In this document: positions 1-9,518 of the stretch, piece after piece
Numbering within the stretch: position 1 is the first letter of the stretch
Layout of the letters: each line of letters starts with the position of its first letter
Assembly: GCF_021390475.1 (NCBI RefSeq)
Contig: NZ_JAJUWS010000020.1
Span: forward strand, 42,464 to 106,463
From: Streptomyces sp. ST2-7A
Lineage (GTDB): Bacteria > Actinomycetota > Actinomycetes > Streptomycetales > Streptomycetaceae
Reading direction: 5' to 3'
DNA: 64,000 bases
The notes under the pieces: generated by a model
Databases searched by the model: none
Seen by the model: the letters and a program-made list of their open reading frames with translations, nothing else
What the model was told of the DNA's origin: nothing
Made by a program: the position numbers and the translations under genes

Positions 1-1
1 G

Positions 2-1699
2 CTGGCGGCCACCGGCGCGACCCTGCGGGTGCCGATCACCCACCGGTCGCCCACGGGCCACCACCGGTTCGGCACGCCCCTCCTGGAGGGCCTGCCGGAG
101 GCCGTCGCCGCACCCGACGCGGTGACCCTCGCCGCGCTGCTGGCCCGCGAGGCCGCGCACCGCGCGGCGGAGGGGACGGGGGGTCGGGTGCCCGGGCCGG
201 CCGCCGCGACCGAACTCGTCGGCAGAGTCGCCGACTCCGCCCGCCGGGTCGCCGCGTACCTGACGGCCCGCCGGGCCGCCCCGGCCCCGCCCCCCGACAC
301 CCCGCCCTTCCTCGACGCCGAACAGGCCCTGGTGCTCGGACACCCGTTGCACCCCACCCCCAAGAGCCGGGAGGGGCTGACGGGGCACGAGGCGGTGGCC
401 TGTTCGCCGGAGCTGCGCGGCTCCTTCCGCCTGCACTGGTTCGCCGTCGATCCCAAGGTGTTCGCCTCCGGTTCCTCCCTGGAGGAGAGCGGTCGTGTCC
501 TGCCGGCCGAGGAGATCGTCCGGCGGCTGGTCGGCACCCTGCCGGACGCGCCGCCCGGTACGGTCCCGCTGCCCCTGCACCCCTGGCAGGCCCGGGACCT
601 GCCGAGCCGCCCCGAGGCGGCCGCCCTGATGGAGGCCGGGCTGCTGCACGACCTGGGACCGCACGGGGCGCCCTGGTTCCCCACCTCCTCCGTGCGCACG
701 GTCTTCCGCGCCGACGCCCCCGTGATGCTCAAGCTCTCCCTCGGGCTGCGGATCACCAACTCCCGCCGGGAGAACCTCCGCAAGGAGATGCTGCGCGGAC
801 GTGAGGTACACGACCTGCTGGAGGCCGGCGCGGCGGCCCGCTGGCGGGCCGCGACGGAGGAGGGCTCAGGGTTCGACGTGCTGCGCGACCCCGCCTGGCT
901 GGGCGTGGACACCCCCGAGGGGACGCCGATCACCGGCCTGGACACCGCCCTGCGCCTCAACCCGTTCGGCTCCGGGCAGGACGTGGCCTGCCTCGCCGGG
1001 CTGCTGGCACCCCGCCCGTGGCCCGGCCGCCCGGCCGGTGAACTGCGCTCCCGGCTGGGGGTGATCCTGGAGGAGGCCGCCGCCCGGACCGGGCGACCGA
1101 TCGCCGACGCGGCGGCCGACTGGCTGGTCCGCCACCTGCGGACGGTGGTCGCCCCCGTGCTGTGGCTGGACGCGGTGGTCGGCGTCGCGCTGGAGGCGCA
1201 CCAGCAGAACACCCTCGTCCGCCTGGACGCCGAGGGTTTCCCCGACGGCGGCTGGTACCGCGACAACCAGGGGTACTACTTCCGCGAGTCCCGGCGCAAA
1301 GAATTGGACCGACTGCTGCCGGGCGTCGGGGTGGAGTCCGACACCTTCGTCACCGACGCCGTGACCGACGAGCGTTTCTCCTACTACCTCGGCATCAACC
1401 ACGTCCTGGGGCTGGTGGGGGCGATGGGGGCGCAGCGGTTGTTGGACGAGGACCGGGCGCTGGGCCTGGTGGCCGACTTCCTGCGGGGGTGGGCCCGGCC
1501 GGAAGGGGACCGTCCCGCCTCCACTGCCGCGTCGCGTCTGCTGGAGCTGGACCCGCTGCCGTGCAAGGCCAACCTGCTGACCCGGGTGCACGACATGGAC
1601 GAGTTGGAGGGCCCGGTGGACGGCCAGTCGGTGTACGTGCCGTGGCGCAACCCGCTGGTCGGGGTGTCGGCCGGCGCGGGGGAGGGGGAACGGCCGTGA
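2..1699 (+). CDS. NIS siderophore synthetase, IucA/IucC family (5' end outside window)
   Basis: NRPS-independent siderophore (NIS) synthetase, a cytoplasmic enzyme that adenylates a carboxylate such as citrate and couples it to an amine or hydroxamate. The frame is open from the first bases, so the true start lies upstream; a GTG at 29 is only an internal option. Family motifs are visible: GHPLHPTPKSREG near position 340, HPWQ near 580, KLSLGLRITNSR near 735, and HQQN near 1200 followed by RDNQGYYFRES. The C-terminal part, from about 1380, resembles the FhuF-like iron-reductase domain appended to this family (CKANLLTRVH). Its TGA overlaps the GTG of the acyltransferase gene, so the two are translationally coupled. 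The 566 visible residues are close to the family's usual ~600, so little is missing. The substrate cannot be read from the sequence. Confidence 0.9.
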   Translation: MAATGATLRVPITHRSPTGHHRFGTPLLEGLPEAVAAPDAVTLAALLAREAAHRAAEGTGGRVPGPAAATELVGRVADSARRVAAYLTARRAAPAPPPDTPPFLDAEQALVLGHPLHPTPKSREGLTGHEAVACSPELRGSFRLHWFAVDPKVFASGSSLEESGRVLPAEEIVRRLVGTLPDAPPGTVPLPLHPWQARDLPSRPEAAALMEAGLLHDLGPHGAPWFPTSSVRTVFRADAPVMLKLSLGLRITNSRRENLRKEMLRGREVHDLLEAGAAARWRAATEEGSGFDVLRDPAWLGVDTPEGTPITGLDTALRLNPFGSGQDVACLAGLLAPRPWPGRPAGELRSRLGVILEEAAARTGRPIADAAADWLVRHLRTVVAPVLWLDAVVGVALEAHQQNTLVRLDAEGFPDGGWYRDNQGYYFRESRRKELDRLLPGVGVESDTFVTDAVTDERFSYYLGINHVLGLVGAMGAQRLLDEDRALGLVADFLRGWARPEGDRPASTAASRLLELDPLPCKANLLTRVHDMDELEGPVDGQSVYVPWRNPLVGVSAGAGEGERP

Positions 1700-2412
1700 G
1701 CGACCCCCGTCCCGCTTCCGTCGCCGGGGACGTCCGGTCCGAGGAGGCGGACACCGTCGACCTGTCGCTGTCCGGAATCCTCCCCGACCCGGTGGGCGCG
1801 GGGGTCGGTACGGCACCCACCGTCGGCCGTTCGGAACTCCTGGACGACCCCGTCGACTGGGGCCCGGTCACCACCGATGTCGGGGTCCTGCACCTGGTGC
1901 CGGTGCGTCCCGAACGGGATCTGGGCATGCTGGCGGCCTGGATGAACGACCCCGTGGTGGACGAGTTCTGGGAGCTGGCCGGTCCCCCCGGCCGACTCCT
2001 GGAGCACCTGCGCCCCCAACTGGAGGGCGACGGCCGCAGCGTGCCCTGCCTCGGAGTCCTCGACGGGGAGCCGATGAGCTACTGGGAGATCTACCGCGCG
2101 GACCTGGACCCGCTCGCCCGGCACTGTCCCGTCCGCCCGCACGACACCGGCGTGCACCTGCTCATCGGCCCGTCCCGGTATCGGGGACGGGGTACCGGCA
2201 CGGCGCTGTTGCGGGGAGTGGCCGAGCTGATCCTGAGCCGGCGCCCGAGGTGTTCACGGGTGCTCGCCGAACCCGACGTGCGCAACGGCCCGTCGGTGGC
2301 GGCCTTCCGACGGGCGGGTTTCCGCCTCGACCGGGAGATTCGCCTCCCCGACAAGCTCGCGGCCCTCATGATGCTGGAACGGCCGGTGGACGGCGACGGC
2401 GGATCCCCCTGA
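1696..2412 (+). CDS. GNAT acyltransferase, siderophore type (IucB/RhbD/DesC-like)
   Basis: Predicted acyl-CoA N-acyltransferase of 238 residues that would acylate an N-hydroxy-diamine to make the hydroxamate arm of a siderophore. The GTG start (GTGA overlap with the preceding stop) is chosen because of coupling; the preceding GGAGGGGGAA is a good ribosome binding site. The catalytic part resembles the IucB/AlcB type: WMNDPVVDEFWEL near residue 78, the acetyl-CoA loop RYRGRGTGTALL, and VRNGPSVAAFRRAGF near the C-terminus. An N-terminal extension of about 55 residues is longer than in DesC-like enzymes and of unknown use. It lies between two IucA/IucC synthetases, the same order as iucA-iucB-iucC of aerobactin. 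No hydroxylase or decarboxylase gene is visible; these should lie left of the window. Confidence 0.85.
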   Translation: MSDPRPASVAGDVRSEEADTVDLSLSGILPDPVGAGVGTAPTVGRSELLDDPVDWGPVTTDVGVLHLVPVRPERDLGMLAAWMNDPVVDEFWELAGPPGRLLEHLRPQLEGDGRSVPCLGVLDGEPMSYWEIYRADLDPLARHCPVRPHDTGVHLLIGPSRYRGRGTGTALLRGVAELILSRRPRCSRVLAEPDVRNGPSVAAFRRAGFRLDREIRLPDKLAALMMLERPVDGDGGSP

Positions 2413-2619
2413 CCGGGAGGAACCGCACGTCGTTTTCCGCCGGCCCCGTCCACCGGCCGCCCCGGCCCCACCCCGTCGCTCCCCGCCGTTCCCGGCCCGT
2501 CGCAGTCCGTCCCATCGGTCGGTGCCGGGGCGGCGGGACCGGCGATCCCATCCCCCGGTACGGCCCGGCCCGGGCCGTACCGGGGACCCCTCACCATCCG
2601 TTCCGCCGAAGGAGCTCCC

Positions 2620-4551
2620 TTGCCCCCGGACACCCCCGCCGGTCCGTCGAACCCCCCCGTCCCACCGGCCGGCGGTCCCGCCGACTGGGAGCGCGCCTCC
2701 CGGACCCTCTTCGCCAAGCTGCTCGCCGAGTTCGCCTACGAAGAGGTCATCACTCCCCTCCCCGATGACACGGACGACACCGACGACGCCGTAACCCCCG
2801 GCGCCGCGCACACCGACGGGAGTCGCGCCGTCGCCCCCGTCCCGGCCGCCACGGCCGACGCCTCCGGCACCTCGGTGGACACCGCCGCCCCGCCCCTGCC
2901 GCCGGAGCGCGCCTACCGCCTGCCCGTCGGTCCCGACCTGTGCTACCACTTCCGGGCCCGCCGCTGGGCCTACGGCCACTGGCAGGTCGCCCCCGACTCC
3001 ATCACGCCCGACGCCGACCCGCTGCGGTTCGTGGCCCTCGCCGGGGAGGAACTGCTCGGGCTGACCGGGGACACCACCGGCCACCTCATACGCGAACTGA
3101 CCGCCACTCTGGCCGCCGATACCGTGCTGGCGACCCGGGCGATCGACGCGGCGGCCCTCGCCGACCTGGGGTACGCCGAATTGGAGGGCCACCAGAGCGG
3201 CCACCCCTGGCTGGTCGCCAACAAGGGACGGATCGGCTTCTCCGCCTCCGACGCCGGCCGGTGGGCCCCCGAGGCCCGGGTTCCGTCCCGACTGCCCTGG
3301 CTCGCCGCCCACCGCGACCTGGCGCGGTATCGGGGCGTGCCGGCCCTCGCGGACGCCCGCACGCTCTATGAGCGGGAGCTGGACCCGGAGGTGCGGGAGA
3401 CCTTCGCCCGCACCGTCGCCGACCGGGGCCGCGACCCCGACGACTACCTGTGGCTGCCGGTGCACCCCTGGCAGTGGGACAACACCATCGCCACCCTCTT
3501 CGCCCGCGAGGTCGCCGAGGGCACCCTCATCCCGCTGCCCACCGACGGCGACCGGCGCCTGCCCCAGCAGTCCATCCGGACCTTCGTCAACCTCGACCGC
3601 CCGGAGCGACGCGGGGTCAAGCTCCCCCTGTCGGTGCTGAACACGCTGGTGTGGCGCGGTCTGCCCACCGAACGCACCCTCGCCGCCCCGGCCGTGACCG
3701 ACTGGATGCTGGGTCTGCGCGACGCCGATCCCTTCCTGGCGGAGGAGACCCGGGTGGTGTTGCTCGGTGAGACGGCCTCGGTCACCGTCCCCCACCCGCT
3801 GTACGACGGTCTTCCCGCCGTGCCCTACCAGTACCGGGAACTGCTCGGCTGCATCTGGCGCGAGCCGATCGCCGCCCACCTGGACCCCGGGGAGCGGGCC
3901 CGTACCCTCGCCGCGCTGCCGACCGTGGGCGCGGACGGCCGCGCGCTGGTCACCGAGCTGGTGGGGCGCTCCGGACTGGACGCCGAGGAGTGGTTGTCCC
4001 GGCTGTTCTCCGCCCTGCTGCCGCCGTTGTTGCACTTCCTGTACCGCTACGGCACGGTGTTCTCCCCGCACGGTGAGAACGCGGTGGTGCTCTTCGACAC
4101 CGACGACGTCCCGACCCGGCTGGCGGTCAAGGACTTCGTCGACGACGTGAACCTCAGCGAGGAGCCGATCCCCGAACGGGACGGCATACCGGAGGAGGTC
4201 GCCCGGATCCTGTTGACCGAGCCGGCCTCCTTCCTGCCCCAGTTCATCCACTCCGGCCTGTTCATCGGGGTCTTCCGCTACCTCGCGCCGGTGTGCGCGG
4301 AGCACCTGGGCGTGCCCGAGGGACGGTTCTGGGCGCTGGTGCGCGCGGAGATCCTGCGGTATCAGTACCGATTCCCCGAGCTGAAGCGGCGTTTCGAGAC
4401 ATTCGACCTGCTCTCCCCGCACCCGGACCGGTTGTGCCTGAACCGCAACCGGCTCCATCTGGACGGTTACCGGGACCGGTCGGAACGCCCGCACGCCGCC
4501 GTGCACGGCACGGTCGTCAACCCGCTGCACTCACCTCCCCCGCTCGAGTGA
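2620..4551 (+). CDS. NIS siderophore synthetase, IucA/IucC family (second copy)
   Basis: Complete NIS synthetase of 643 residues. A TTG start at 2620 is chosen because AAGGAG lies six bases upstream; no better ATG or GTG precedes the conserved WERASRTLFAKLLAEFAYEE segment (about residues 24-43). Motifs in order: GHQSGHPWLVANKGR (about 190-205), VHPWQWDN (about 281-288), SIRTF...KLPLSVLNT (about 320-345) and PHGENAVVLFD (about 482-492), the ATP- and substrate-binding set of the family. A Pro/Ala/Thr-rich insert at residues 50-95 is unusual. It follows the acyltransferase after 207 bases with no clear terminator, so it probably belongs to the same operon. The two synthetases probably act in sequence, one loading each arm of a carboxylate or polymerising hydroxamate units. 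The product is unknown. Confidence 0.9.
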   Translation: MPPDTPAGPSNPPVPPAGGPADWERASRTLFAKLLAEFAYEEVITPLPDDTDDTDDAVTPGAAHTDGSRAVAPVPAATADASGTSVDTAAPPLPPERAYRLPVGPDLCYHFRARRWAYGHWQVAPDSITPDADPLRFVALAGEELLGLTGDTTGHLIRELTATLAADTVLATRAIDAAALADLGYAELEGHQSGHPWLVANKGRIGFSASDAGRWAPEARVPSRLPWLAAHRDLARYRGVPALADARTLYERELDPEVRETFARTVADRGRDPDDYLWLPVHPWQWDNTIATLFAREVAEGTLIPLPTDGDRRLPQQSIRTFVNLDRPERRGVKLPLSVLNTLVWRGLPTERTLAAPAVTDWMLGLRDADPFLAEETRVVLLGETASVTVPHPLYDGLPAVPYQYRELLGCIWREPIAAHLDPGERARTLAALPTVGADGRALVTELVGRSGLDAEEWLSRLFSALLPPLLHFLYRYGTVFSPHGENAVVLFDTDDVPTRLAVKDFVDDVNLSEEPIPERDGIPEEVARILLTEPASFLPQFIHSGLFIGVFRYLAPVCAEHLGVPEGRFWALVRAEILRYQYRFPELKRRFETFDLLSPHPDRLCLNRNRLHLDGYRDRSERPHAAVHGTVVNPLHSPPPLE

Positions 4552-4663
4552 ACGGGTGACCGGGCGCCGTCCGGCGCCCGGTCACCCCGGGCCGGCCGGA
4601 TCCGTCGGCCGACCCCACCGGGCCGCGTCGGGTGTCGGAGGGAGCGCGTAGGGTGTCTGCGCT

Positions 4664-6667
4664 ATGAGCGCACCTTCGGGCGGTCCCGCCATCCCAGAAC
4701 TCCTGCACGCAGCGGTCGGTGCCATCGGGGGCACCGAGCGACCCGGCCAGGTGGCGATGGCGGAGGCCGTCGCCACGGCCGTCGAGGAGGACACCCACCT
4801 GTTGGTGCAGGCCGGCACCGGTACCGGCAAGTCGATGGGCTACCTGGTGCCCGTCCTGGCCCGGGCCGAGCGCGCGGTCATCGCCACCGCCACCCTCGCC
4901 CTCCAGCGGCAGCTCACCGAGCGGGACCTGCCCCGGGTCACCGAGGCGCTGCGGCCCCTGCTGGGGCGCCGGGCCGAGTTCGCCACCCTCAAGGGGCGTT
5001 CCAACTACCTGTGCCTGCACCGCCTCCACGAGGGCGTGCCGCAGGAGGAGGAAGAGGGTCTGTTCGACCCCTTCGAGGCCGTCGCCTCCTCCGGCGGGGC
5101 GAGCAGCAAACTCGGCAAGGACCTGCTGCGGCTGCGGGACTGGGCGGACGAGACGGAGACCGGCGACCGCGACGGTCTGAGCCCCGGTGTCTCCGACCGC
5201 GCCTGGGCGCAGATGTCGGTCTCCTCCCGCGAGTGCCTCGGCGCCACCCGCTGCGCCTACGGCGCGGAGTGCTTCGCCGAGGCCGCCCGGGAACGCGCCC
5301 GCCTCGCCGAGGTGATCGTCACCAACCACGCGCTGCTGTCCATCGACACCCTGGAGGACGCCTCGATCCTGCCCGGTCACGACGTGCTCGTGGTGGACGA
5401 GGCCCACGAGCTGGTCTCCCGGGCCACCGGCGTGGCCACCGGCGAACTGACCCCCGCCTCGGTCTCCAGGGCTGTCCGTCGCGCGGCGAAACTGGTCGAC
5501 GAGAAGGCCGCGGACGCCCTGCAGAACGCCTCCGACGGCTTCGAGGCACTCATGGAACTGGCCCTGCCCGGACGTCTGGAGGAGATCCCGGAGGACCTGC
5601 GGCACGCCCTGGCCCTGCTGCGGGACGCCTCGCGCACCGTCATCACCGCCCTGGGCGGCACCCGGGACGCCTCGGTGGAGCAGGAGGACGCCGTCCGGCG
5701 GCAGGCACTGGCCTCCGTGGAGACCGTGCACACCGTCGCCGAGCGGGTGCTGGAGGGCTCGGAGTACGACGTGGTCTGGTACGAGCGCCACGAGCGGTAC
5801 GGGGCGTCGCTGCGGGTGGCCCCGATGACCGTCTCCGGGCTGTTGAGGGAGAAGTTGTTCGCCGAGCGCTCGGTGGTGCTCACCTCCGCCACCCTCAAGC
5901 TGGGCGGGGACTTCGACGGGGTGGCCGCCTCGCTCGGGCTGCCCCCGGAGGCGCGGCAGGGACCGGAGGACCCGCCGTGGCGGGGCCTGGATGTCGGTTC
6001 CCCGTTCGACTACCGGCGCCAGGGCATCCTGTACGTCGCCCGGCACCTGGACCCCCCGGGCCGCGAGCCCGCCCGGCCGGACATGATGACCGAACTGGCC
6101 GGGTTGATCGACGCCGCCGGGGGGCGCACGCTGGGACTCTTCTCCTCCATGCGGGCGGCCCGGGCGGCCGCGGAGGAGCTGCGGGGCCGGTTGCCGCACC
6201 CGATCCTGCTCCAGGGCGAGGAGACGCTGGGCGAGTTGATCAAGACCTTCGCGGACGACCCGGAGACCTGCCTGTTCGGCACCCTGTCGCTGTGGCAGGG
6301 GGTGGACGTGCCGGGGCCCGCCTGCCAGTTGGTGGTCATGGACCGCATTCCCTTCCCCCGCCCGGACGACCCGCTGACCGGGGCGCGGCAGAAGGCCGTG
6401 GAGGAGGCCGGGGGCAACGGTTTCATGGCGGTGGCGGCCACCCACGCGGCGCTGCTGATGGCGCAGGGCGCCGGACGGCTGGTCCGGGCCGCCGGCGACC
6501 GGGGGGTGGTGGCGGTACTGGACTCCCGGCTCGCCCGGTCGCGGTACGGGAGCTTCCTGCGGGCCTCGATGCCGGACTTCTGGTACACGCACGACGGGGC
6601 CCGGGTGCGGCGCTCGTTGGCGGCGATCGACGCGGCGGCGAAGGAGGGGGCGGCGAAGGACGCCTGA
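4664..6667 (+). CDS. DinG/XPD-like ATP-dependent DNA helicase
   Basis: Superfamily 2 helicase of 667 residues expected to unwind DNA 5'-3' in repair. Visible motifs: Walker A GTGTGKS at residues 51-57; DEAH at 245-248; four cysteines C117, C191, C197 and C203 in the position of the XPD/DinG iron-sulfur cluster; and C-terminal helicase motifs FGTLSLWQGVDVPG and AQGAGRLVR. The ATG follows a -10-like TAGGGT (4649-4654) by nine bases, so the mRNA leader would be only a few bases long. The gene is convergent with lexA across a 566-base gap. In Streptomyces this helicase is a conserved lexA neighbour. No LexA box was found in front of it, so SOS control is not shown. Confidence 0.9.
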   Translation: MSAPSGGPAIPELLHAAVGAIGGTERPGQVAMAEAVATAVEEDTHLLVQAGTGTGKSMGYLVPVLARAERAVIATATLALQRQLTERDLPRVTEALRPLLGRRAEFATLKGRSNYLCLHRLHEGVPQEEEEGLFDPFEAVASSGGASSKLGKDLLRLRDWADETETGDRDGLSPGVSDRAWAQMSVSSRECLGATRCAYGAECFAEAARERARLAEVIVTNHALLSIDTLEDASILPGHDVLVVDEAHELVSRATGVATGELTPASVSRAVRRAAKLVDEKAADALQNASDGFEALMELALPGRLEEIPEDLRHALALLRDASRTVITALGGTRDASVEQEDAVRRQALASVETVHTVAERVLEGSEYDVVWYERHERYGASLRVAPMTVSGLLREKLFAERSVVLTSATLKLGGDFDGVAASLGLPPEARQGPEDPPWRGLDVGSPFDYRRQGILYVARHLDPPGREPARPDMMTELAGLIDAAGGRTLGLFSSMRAARAAAEELRGRLPHPILLQGEETLGELIKTFADDPETCLFGTLSLWQGVDVPGPACQLVVMDRIPFPRPDDPLTGARQKAVEEAGGNGFMAVAATHAALLMAQGAGRLVRAAGDRGVVAVLDSRLARSRYGSFLRASMPDFWYTHDGARVRRSLAAIDAAAKEGAAKDA

Positions 6668-7233
6668 TCCGGGGAGCCCCGGTGCGGCTTCGGCCGGCGC
6701 CCGGCCCGGGGCGCCCCGGGGCACCCGCTGCCGAACACGGTCGGGGCGACCCGGGATCGGCCCCCGGGGACGGGGCCCGCGCCCCCGGGTCGTCCCGGTG
6801 CCGGGGAGAAATACCGAACAGGGGTCGGGGATGCGCCGGGGAGGCCGGTGCCGAGGGCCCATACGGTCGGGGAAACCCCGGTGGGTGAACCCGTTCCCGG
6901 TGATTGGGGTGGTGGCTCCCAGCCGGTTCCAGCCGGTCCCCGACGACCGGCTCCGGCCGGCCGCTTCCCATCACCACCCGTTGCCCGGTGTCCGGCAGCC
7001 GCTGCCCGCCGGGCGACCGTCGACGGGGCGCACGGCACCGGCCTCCCCGGCGCGCACCCCCGGGGCGGTCGAAGGGGACTACCGGACCGCCGACCCGTGC
7101 GGTCCGGTGCGATCCCCCTGTGCGTGCGCGGTCCCACCGCACGACCCGGCGCGAGCCCGGCCGATGCCGCCCCGCCGGGCGGCACGCGGCTCCGGGCGGT
7201 GGATACCACCACCCCGCCGCGCCGTGACCGGAC
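6668..7233. other. Convergent intergenic gap between helicase gene and lexA
   Basis: 566 bases between two converging genes. Short G+C-rich stems occur just after the helicase stop (6669-6682 and 6696-6715) and may terminate it. I see no convincing gene: long open frames here have no ribosome site, no conserved motif and lie in several overlapping frames, as expected at this base composition. Confidence 0.5.
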
Positions 7234-7974
7234 TCAGACGCGGCGCATCACCGCGACGACCTTGCCCAGTATGGTCGCGCTCTCCGCGGCGATGGGCTGG
7301 TAGGCCGGGTTCTGGGGGAGCAGCCACACCTGGCCGTTCTCCCGCTTGAACCGCTTGACGGTGGCCTCCCCGTCGATCATGGCGGCGACGATGTCGCCGT
7401 TCTCCGCCACCGGCTGGCGCCGGACGGTGACCCAGTCGCCGTCACAGATGGCGGCCTCGATCATCGAGTCACCGACGACCTTGAGGACGAACAGCTCCCC
7501 GTCGCCCACCAACTGGCGGGGCAGGGGGAAGACGTCCTCCACCGACTCCTCGGCCAGGATCGGCCCGCCCGCGGCGATGCGTCCCACCAGCGGCACGTAG
7601 GAGGCGGCGGGCCTGCCGGAGGTGTCCGAGGGCTGCGGGGCGGGGGTCTCGGCGCCGCGCACCTCATAGGCGCGGGGCCGGTGCGGGTCCCGGCGCAGGA
7701 AGCCCTTGCGCTCCAGGGCCATCAGCTGATGGGCGACCGAGGAGGTGCTGGAGAGCCCGACGGCCTGCCCGATCTCCCGCATGGAGGGCGGGTAGCCCCG
7801 GCGCTGGACGGAATCGCGGATGACCTCGATGACGCGCCGCTGGCGCTCGGTCAGTCCGCTGCTGTCCGCCCGAATACCCGGCGGACGACCGGGAAGGGAC
7901 CGTCCGGCGGGAGCCTCCCCCGCACGACCCGGTCCCGGTGGCGCGGCGATGGTGTTCTCTGCTGCGGTGGTCAT
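7234..7974 (-). CDS. lexA: LexA, SOS-response repressor and autoprotease
   Basis: Transcriptional repressor of the SOS regulon, 246 residues. The N-terminal winged helix-turn-helix covers about residues 41-105 ([20 protein letters not shown]). The C-terminal S24 peptidase domain has the scissile bond A135-G136 in [11 protein letters not shown], nucleophile S170 in VVGDSM and general base K207 in ATVKRFK, so RecA-stimulated self-cleavage should be intact. The ATG at 7974 is preceded by GAGAGGGG. About 40 extra N-terminal residues relative to E. coli LexA are usual in Streptomyces. It diverges from nrdR; a degenerate LexA box 61 bases upstream implies autoregulation. Confidence 0.97.
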   Translation of the reverse strand: MTTAAENTIAAPPGPGRAGEAPAGRSLPGRPPGIRADSSGLTERQRRVIEVIRDSVQRRGYPPSMREIGQAVGLSSTSSVAHQLMALERKGFLRRDPHRPRAYEVRGAETPAPQPSDTSGRPAASYVPLVGRIAAGGPILAEESVEDVFPLPRQLVGDGELFVLKVVGDSMIEAAICDGDWVTVRRQPVAENGDIVAAMIDGEATVKRFKRENGQVWLLPQNPAYQPIAAESATILGKVVAVMRRV

Positions 7975-8034
7975 GTCGCCCCTCTCGTGCGTACTCCCTG
8001 GCCGGTCAACGCTATGGGGTATCGAAAGGTTGCG

Positions 8035-8050
8035 CCAAACACACGTTCGA
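8035..8050 (-). promoter_or_regulatory. Probable LexA (SOS) box upstream of lexA
   Basis: Read on the minus strand this is TCGAAC-GTGT-GTTTGG. The first half is a perfect actinobacterial SOS half-site (consensus TCGAACnnnnGTTCGA) and the second matches 4 of 6. It lies 61-76 bases before the lexA start, where an autoregulatory operator is expected. Confidence 0.7.
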
Positions 8051-8543
8051 GTGAAATATGACGATTCCGCTGAAGAGATCATGCCCGGCGGTGTAAGGAA
8101 TTCCGTTTTTCCGGTGGATTCCGGCCGGAACGACCTTCGGGCCGGGGTGCGCGGGTGCGCGGGGGAGCGTGGTGGGGAGGAAGTCGGCGGGGTCCGACCG
8201 GGTGGGGCCCGCGAGGGTCGTTCGGGGCCGGACCCGGGGGGTGGAGTCGGGGTCGGGCCGGCGTATTCTCGCCCCGGTCGTCGCCCATGACCCCCGGGGC
8301 CCGGTCGGTCGCCGATGACGGTGGCGCCCGGTGGCATTCGGTGGCACCCGAGGGGGCTCGAGGGCGCCCGGTGGGGCCGGGCGCGGGGATCCCGCACGGA
8401 TCCGCCCCGCCCGCGCGTCGCCCGGCGCGCAGTCGTTCCGGTGCGCCCGGTGATCTCCGCACGTCGGGGCCGGGGCGGATGCGGGAGGTGCCCGTCGGAG
8501 TGATCCCCGGCACCCCGCGCGGGGCGGTGTGTCGGTCCAGATC
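8051..8543. other. lexA-nrdR divergent spacer, no gene seen
   Basis: About 490 bases between the LexA box and the NrdR boxes. The first 70 bases are relatively A+T rich and may hold the lexA promoter. The remainder is very G+C rich with no start site, conserved motif or strong hairpin that I can support. Confidence 0.4.
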
Positions 8544-8591
8544 CCCCCAGATCTAGTGGTTAGATGGCTCGCGACTCCCCAGGGATAGTGG
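8544..8591 (+). promoter_or_regulatory. Tandem NrdR boxes of the nrdRJ promoter
   Basis: Two 16-base sites share the right half: 8544-8559 (CCCCCAGATCTAGTGG) and 8576-8591 (TCCCCAGGGATAGTGG). Each fits the NrdR-box pattern acaCwAtATaTwGtgt in its core, and their centres are 32 bases apart, about three helical turns, the spacing usual for cooperative NrdR binding. They lie about 190-240 bases before nrdR; a possible -10 TATGCT is at 8622-8627. NrdR would repress its own operon when dATP is plentiful. Confidence 0.75.
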
Positions 8592-8782
8592 TTCCGAGGT
8601 CTCATCCGGGTCCCGGATCGCCTATGCTGGGGAGTGTTCCACGGGGGCCGTTCGGCCCTTGCGGAATCGTCGCGCGGTATCCGTGGGGCCACCGGGGAAG
8701 TGCCGGTGTCGGCCTTCCGGGTCCGCCACCGGATCGACGGGTCCATCACATCGGGCATCACATCGGAAGGGGAGCGGGCGCG

Positions 8783-9247
8783 ATGCACTGCCCTTTCTGT
8801 CGTCATCCGGACAGTCGGGTCGTGGACAGTCGCACGGCCGACGACGGCACCACCATCCGGCGCCGCCGTCAGTGCCCCGACTGCTCCCGGCGCTTCACGA
8901 CGCTGGAGACGGCGGCCCTCATGGTGGTCAAGCGCAGCGGGGTGACGGAGCCGTTTTCGCGGAACAAGGTCATCGCCGGTGTGCGCAAGGCGTGCCAGGG
9001 GCGACCGGTCACCGGCGACGCCCTAGACCGACTCGGCCAGCAGGTCGAGGAGGCACTGCGGGCCGGTGGGCGCGCCGAGTTGTCCGCCCACGACGTGGGC
9101 CTGGCCATACTCGGCCCGCTCCGGGAGCTGGACGCGGTGGCCTACCTCCGGTTCGCCTCGGTCTACCGGGCCTTCGACGGTCCCGAGGACTTCGAGGCGG
9201 CCATCGAGGAACTGCGCCGGGAACGACCGGGCGCCGGCGCCGACTGA
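8783..9247 (+). CDS. nrdR: NrdR, transcriptional repressor of ribonucleotide reductases
   Basis: Zinc-ribbon and ATP-cone repressor of 154 residues that senses ATP/dATP and controls nrd genes. The rubredoxin-like zinc ribbon has C3, C6, C31 and C34; the ATP-cone follows at about residues 46-136 ([18 protein letters not shown]... [15 protein letters not shown]). The ATG at 8783 is chosen because MHCPFC is the family N-terminus and AAGGGGAG precedes it; the longer frame upstream is not conserved in type. It is followed after 271 bases by nrdJ, the usual nrdRJ operon of Streptomyces, and preceded by tandem NrdR boxes. Confidence 0.97.
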   Translation: MHCPFCRHPDSRVVDSRTADDGTTIRRRRQCPDCSRRFTTLETAALMVVKRSGVTEPFSRNKVIAGVRKACQGRPVTGDALDRLGQQVEEALRAGGRAELSAHDVGLAILGPLRELDAVAYLRFASVYRAFDGPEDFEAAIEELRRERPGAGAD

Positions 9248-9518
9248 CCGGGGATCCCGTCCCGAACCGTTCCGCGGTGCCGCGGGACGGCGTCGGGTGG
9301 AACATTTCGGCCCGTTCCCGGGCGGGCACGCGGTGTGATCACCGGCGTGCGGGCGTGATCGACCATCCGGCGGTGCCGGGGGCGGAGCGGCGCGAGGAGC
9401 GCTCCGGGCTCCGGCGGCAGCCGTGCGCGGCGGCATCCGCCACGGCATCGAAGTACATCCGTGCCCCGGGGCAGGAACCGGGGCACACCAGGGCGTTTCG
9501 TCCGAAGAGGGAGACGGC

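Noticed and set aside
866..1816. Long minus-strand open frame opposite the first synthetase
   Set aside because: It is a mirror of a strongly supported gene; composition is low-complexity and no ribosome site precedes it.
8051..8543. B12 riboswitch before nrdRJ
   Set aside because: I looked for the conserved B12-box core and found none; regulation here fits NrdR boxes instead.
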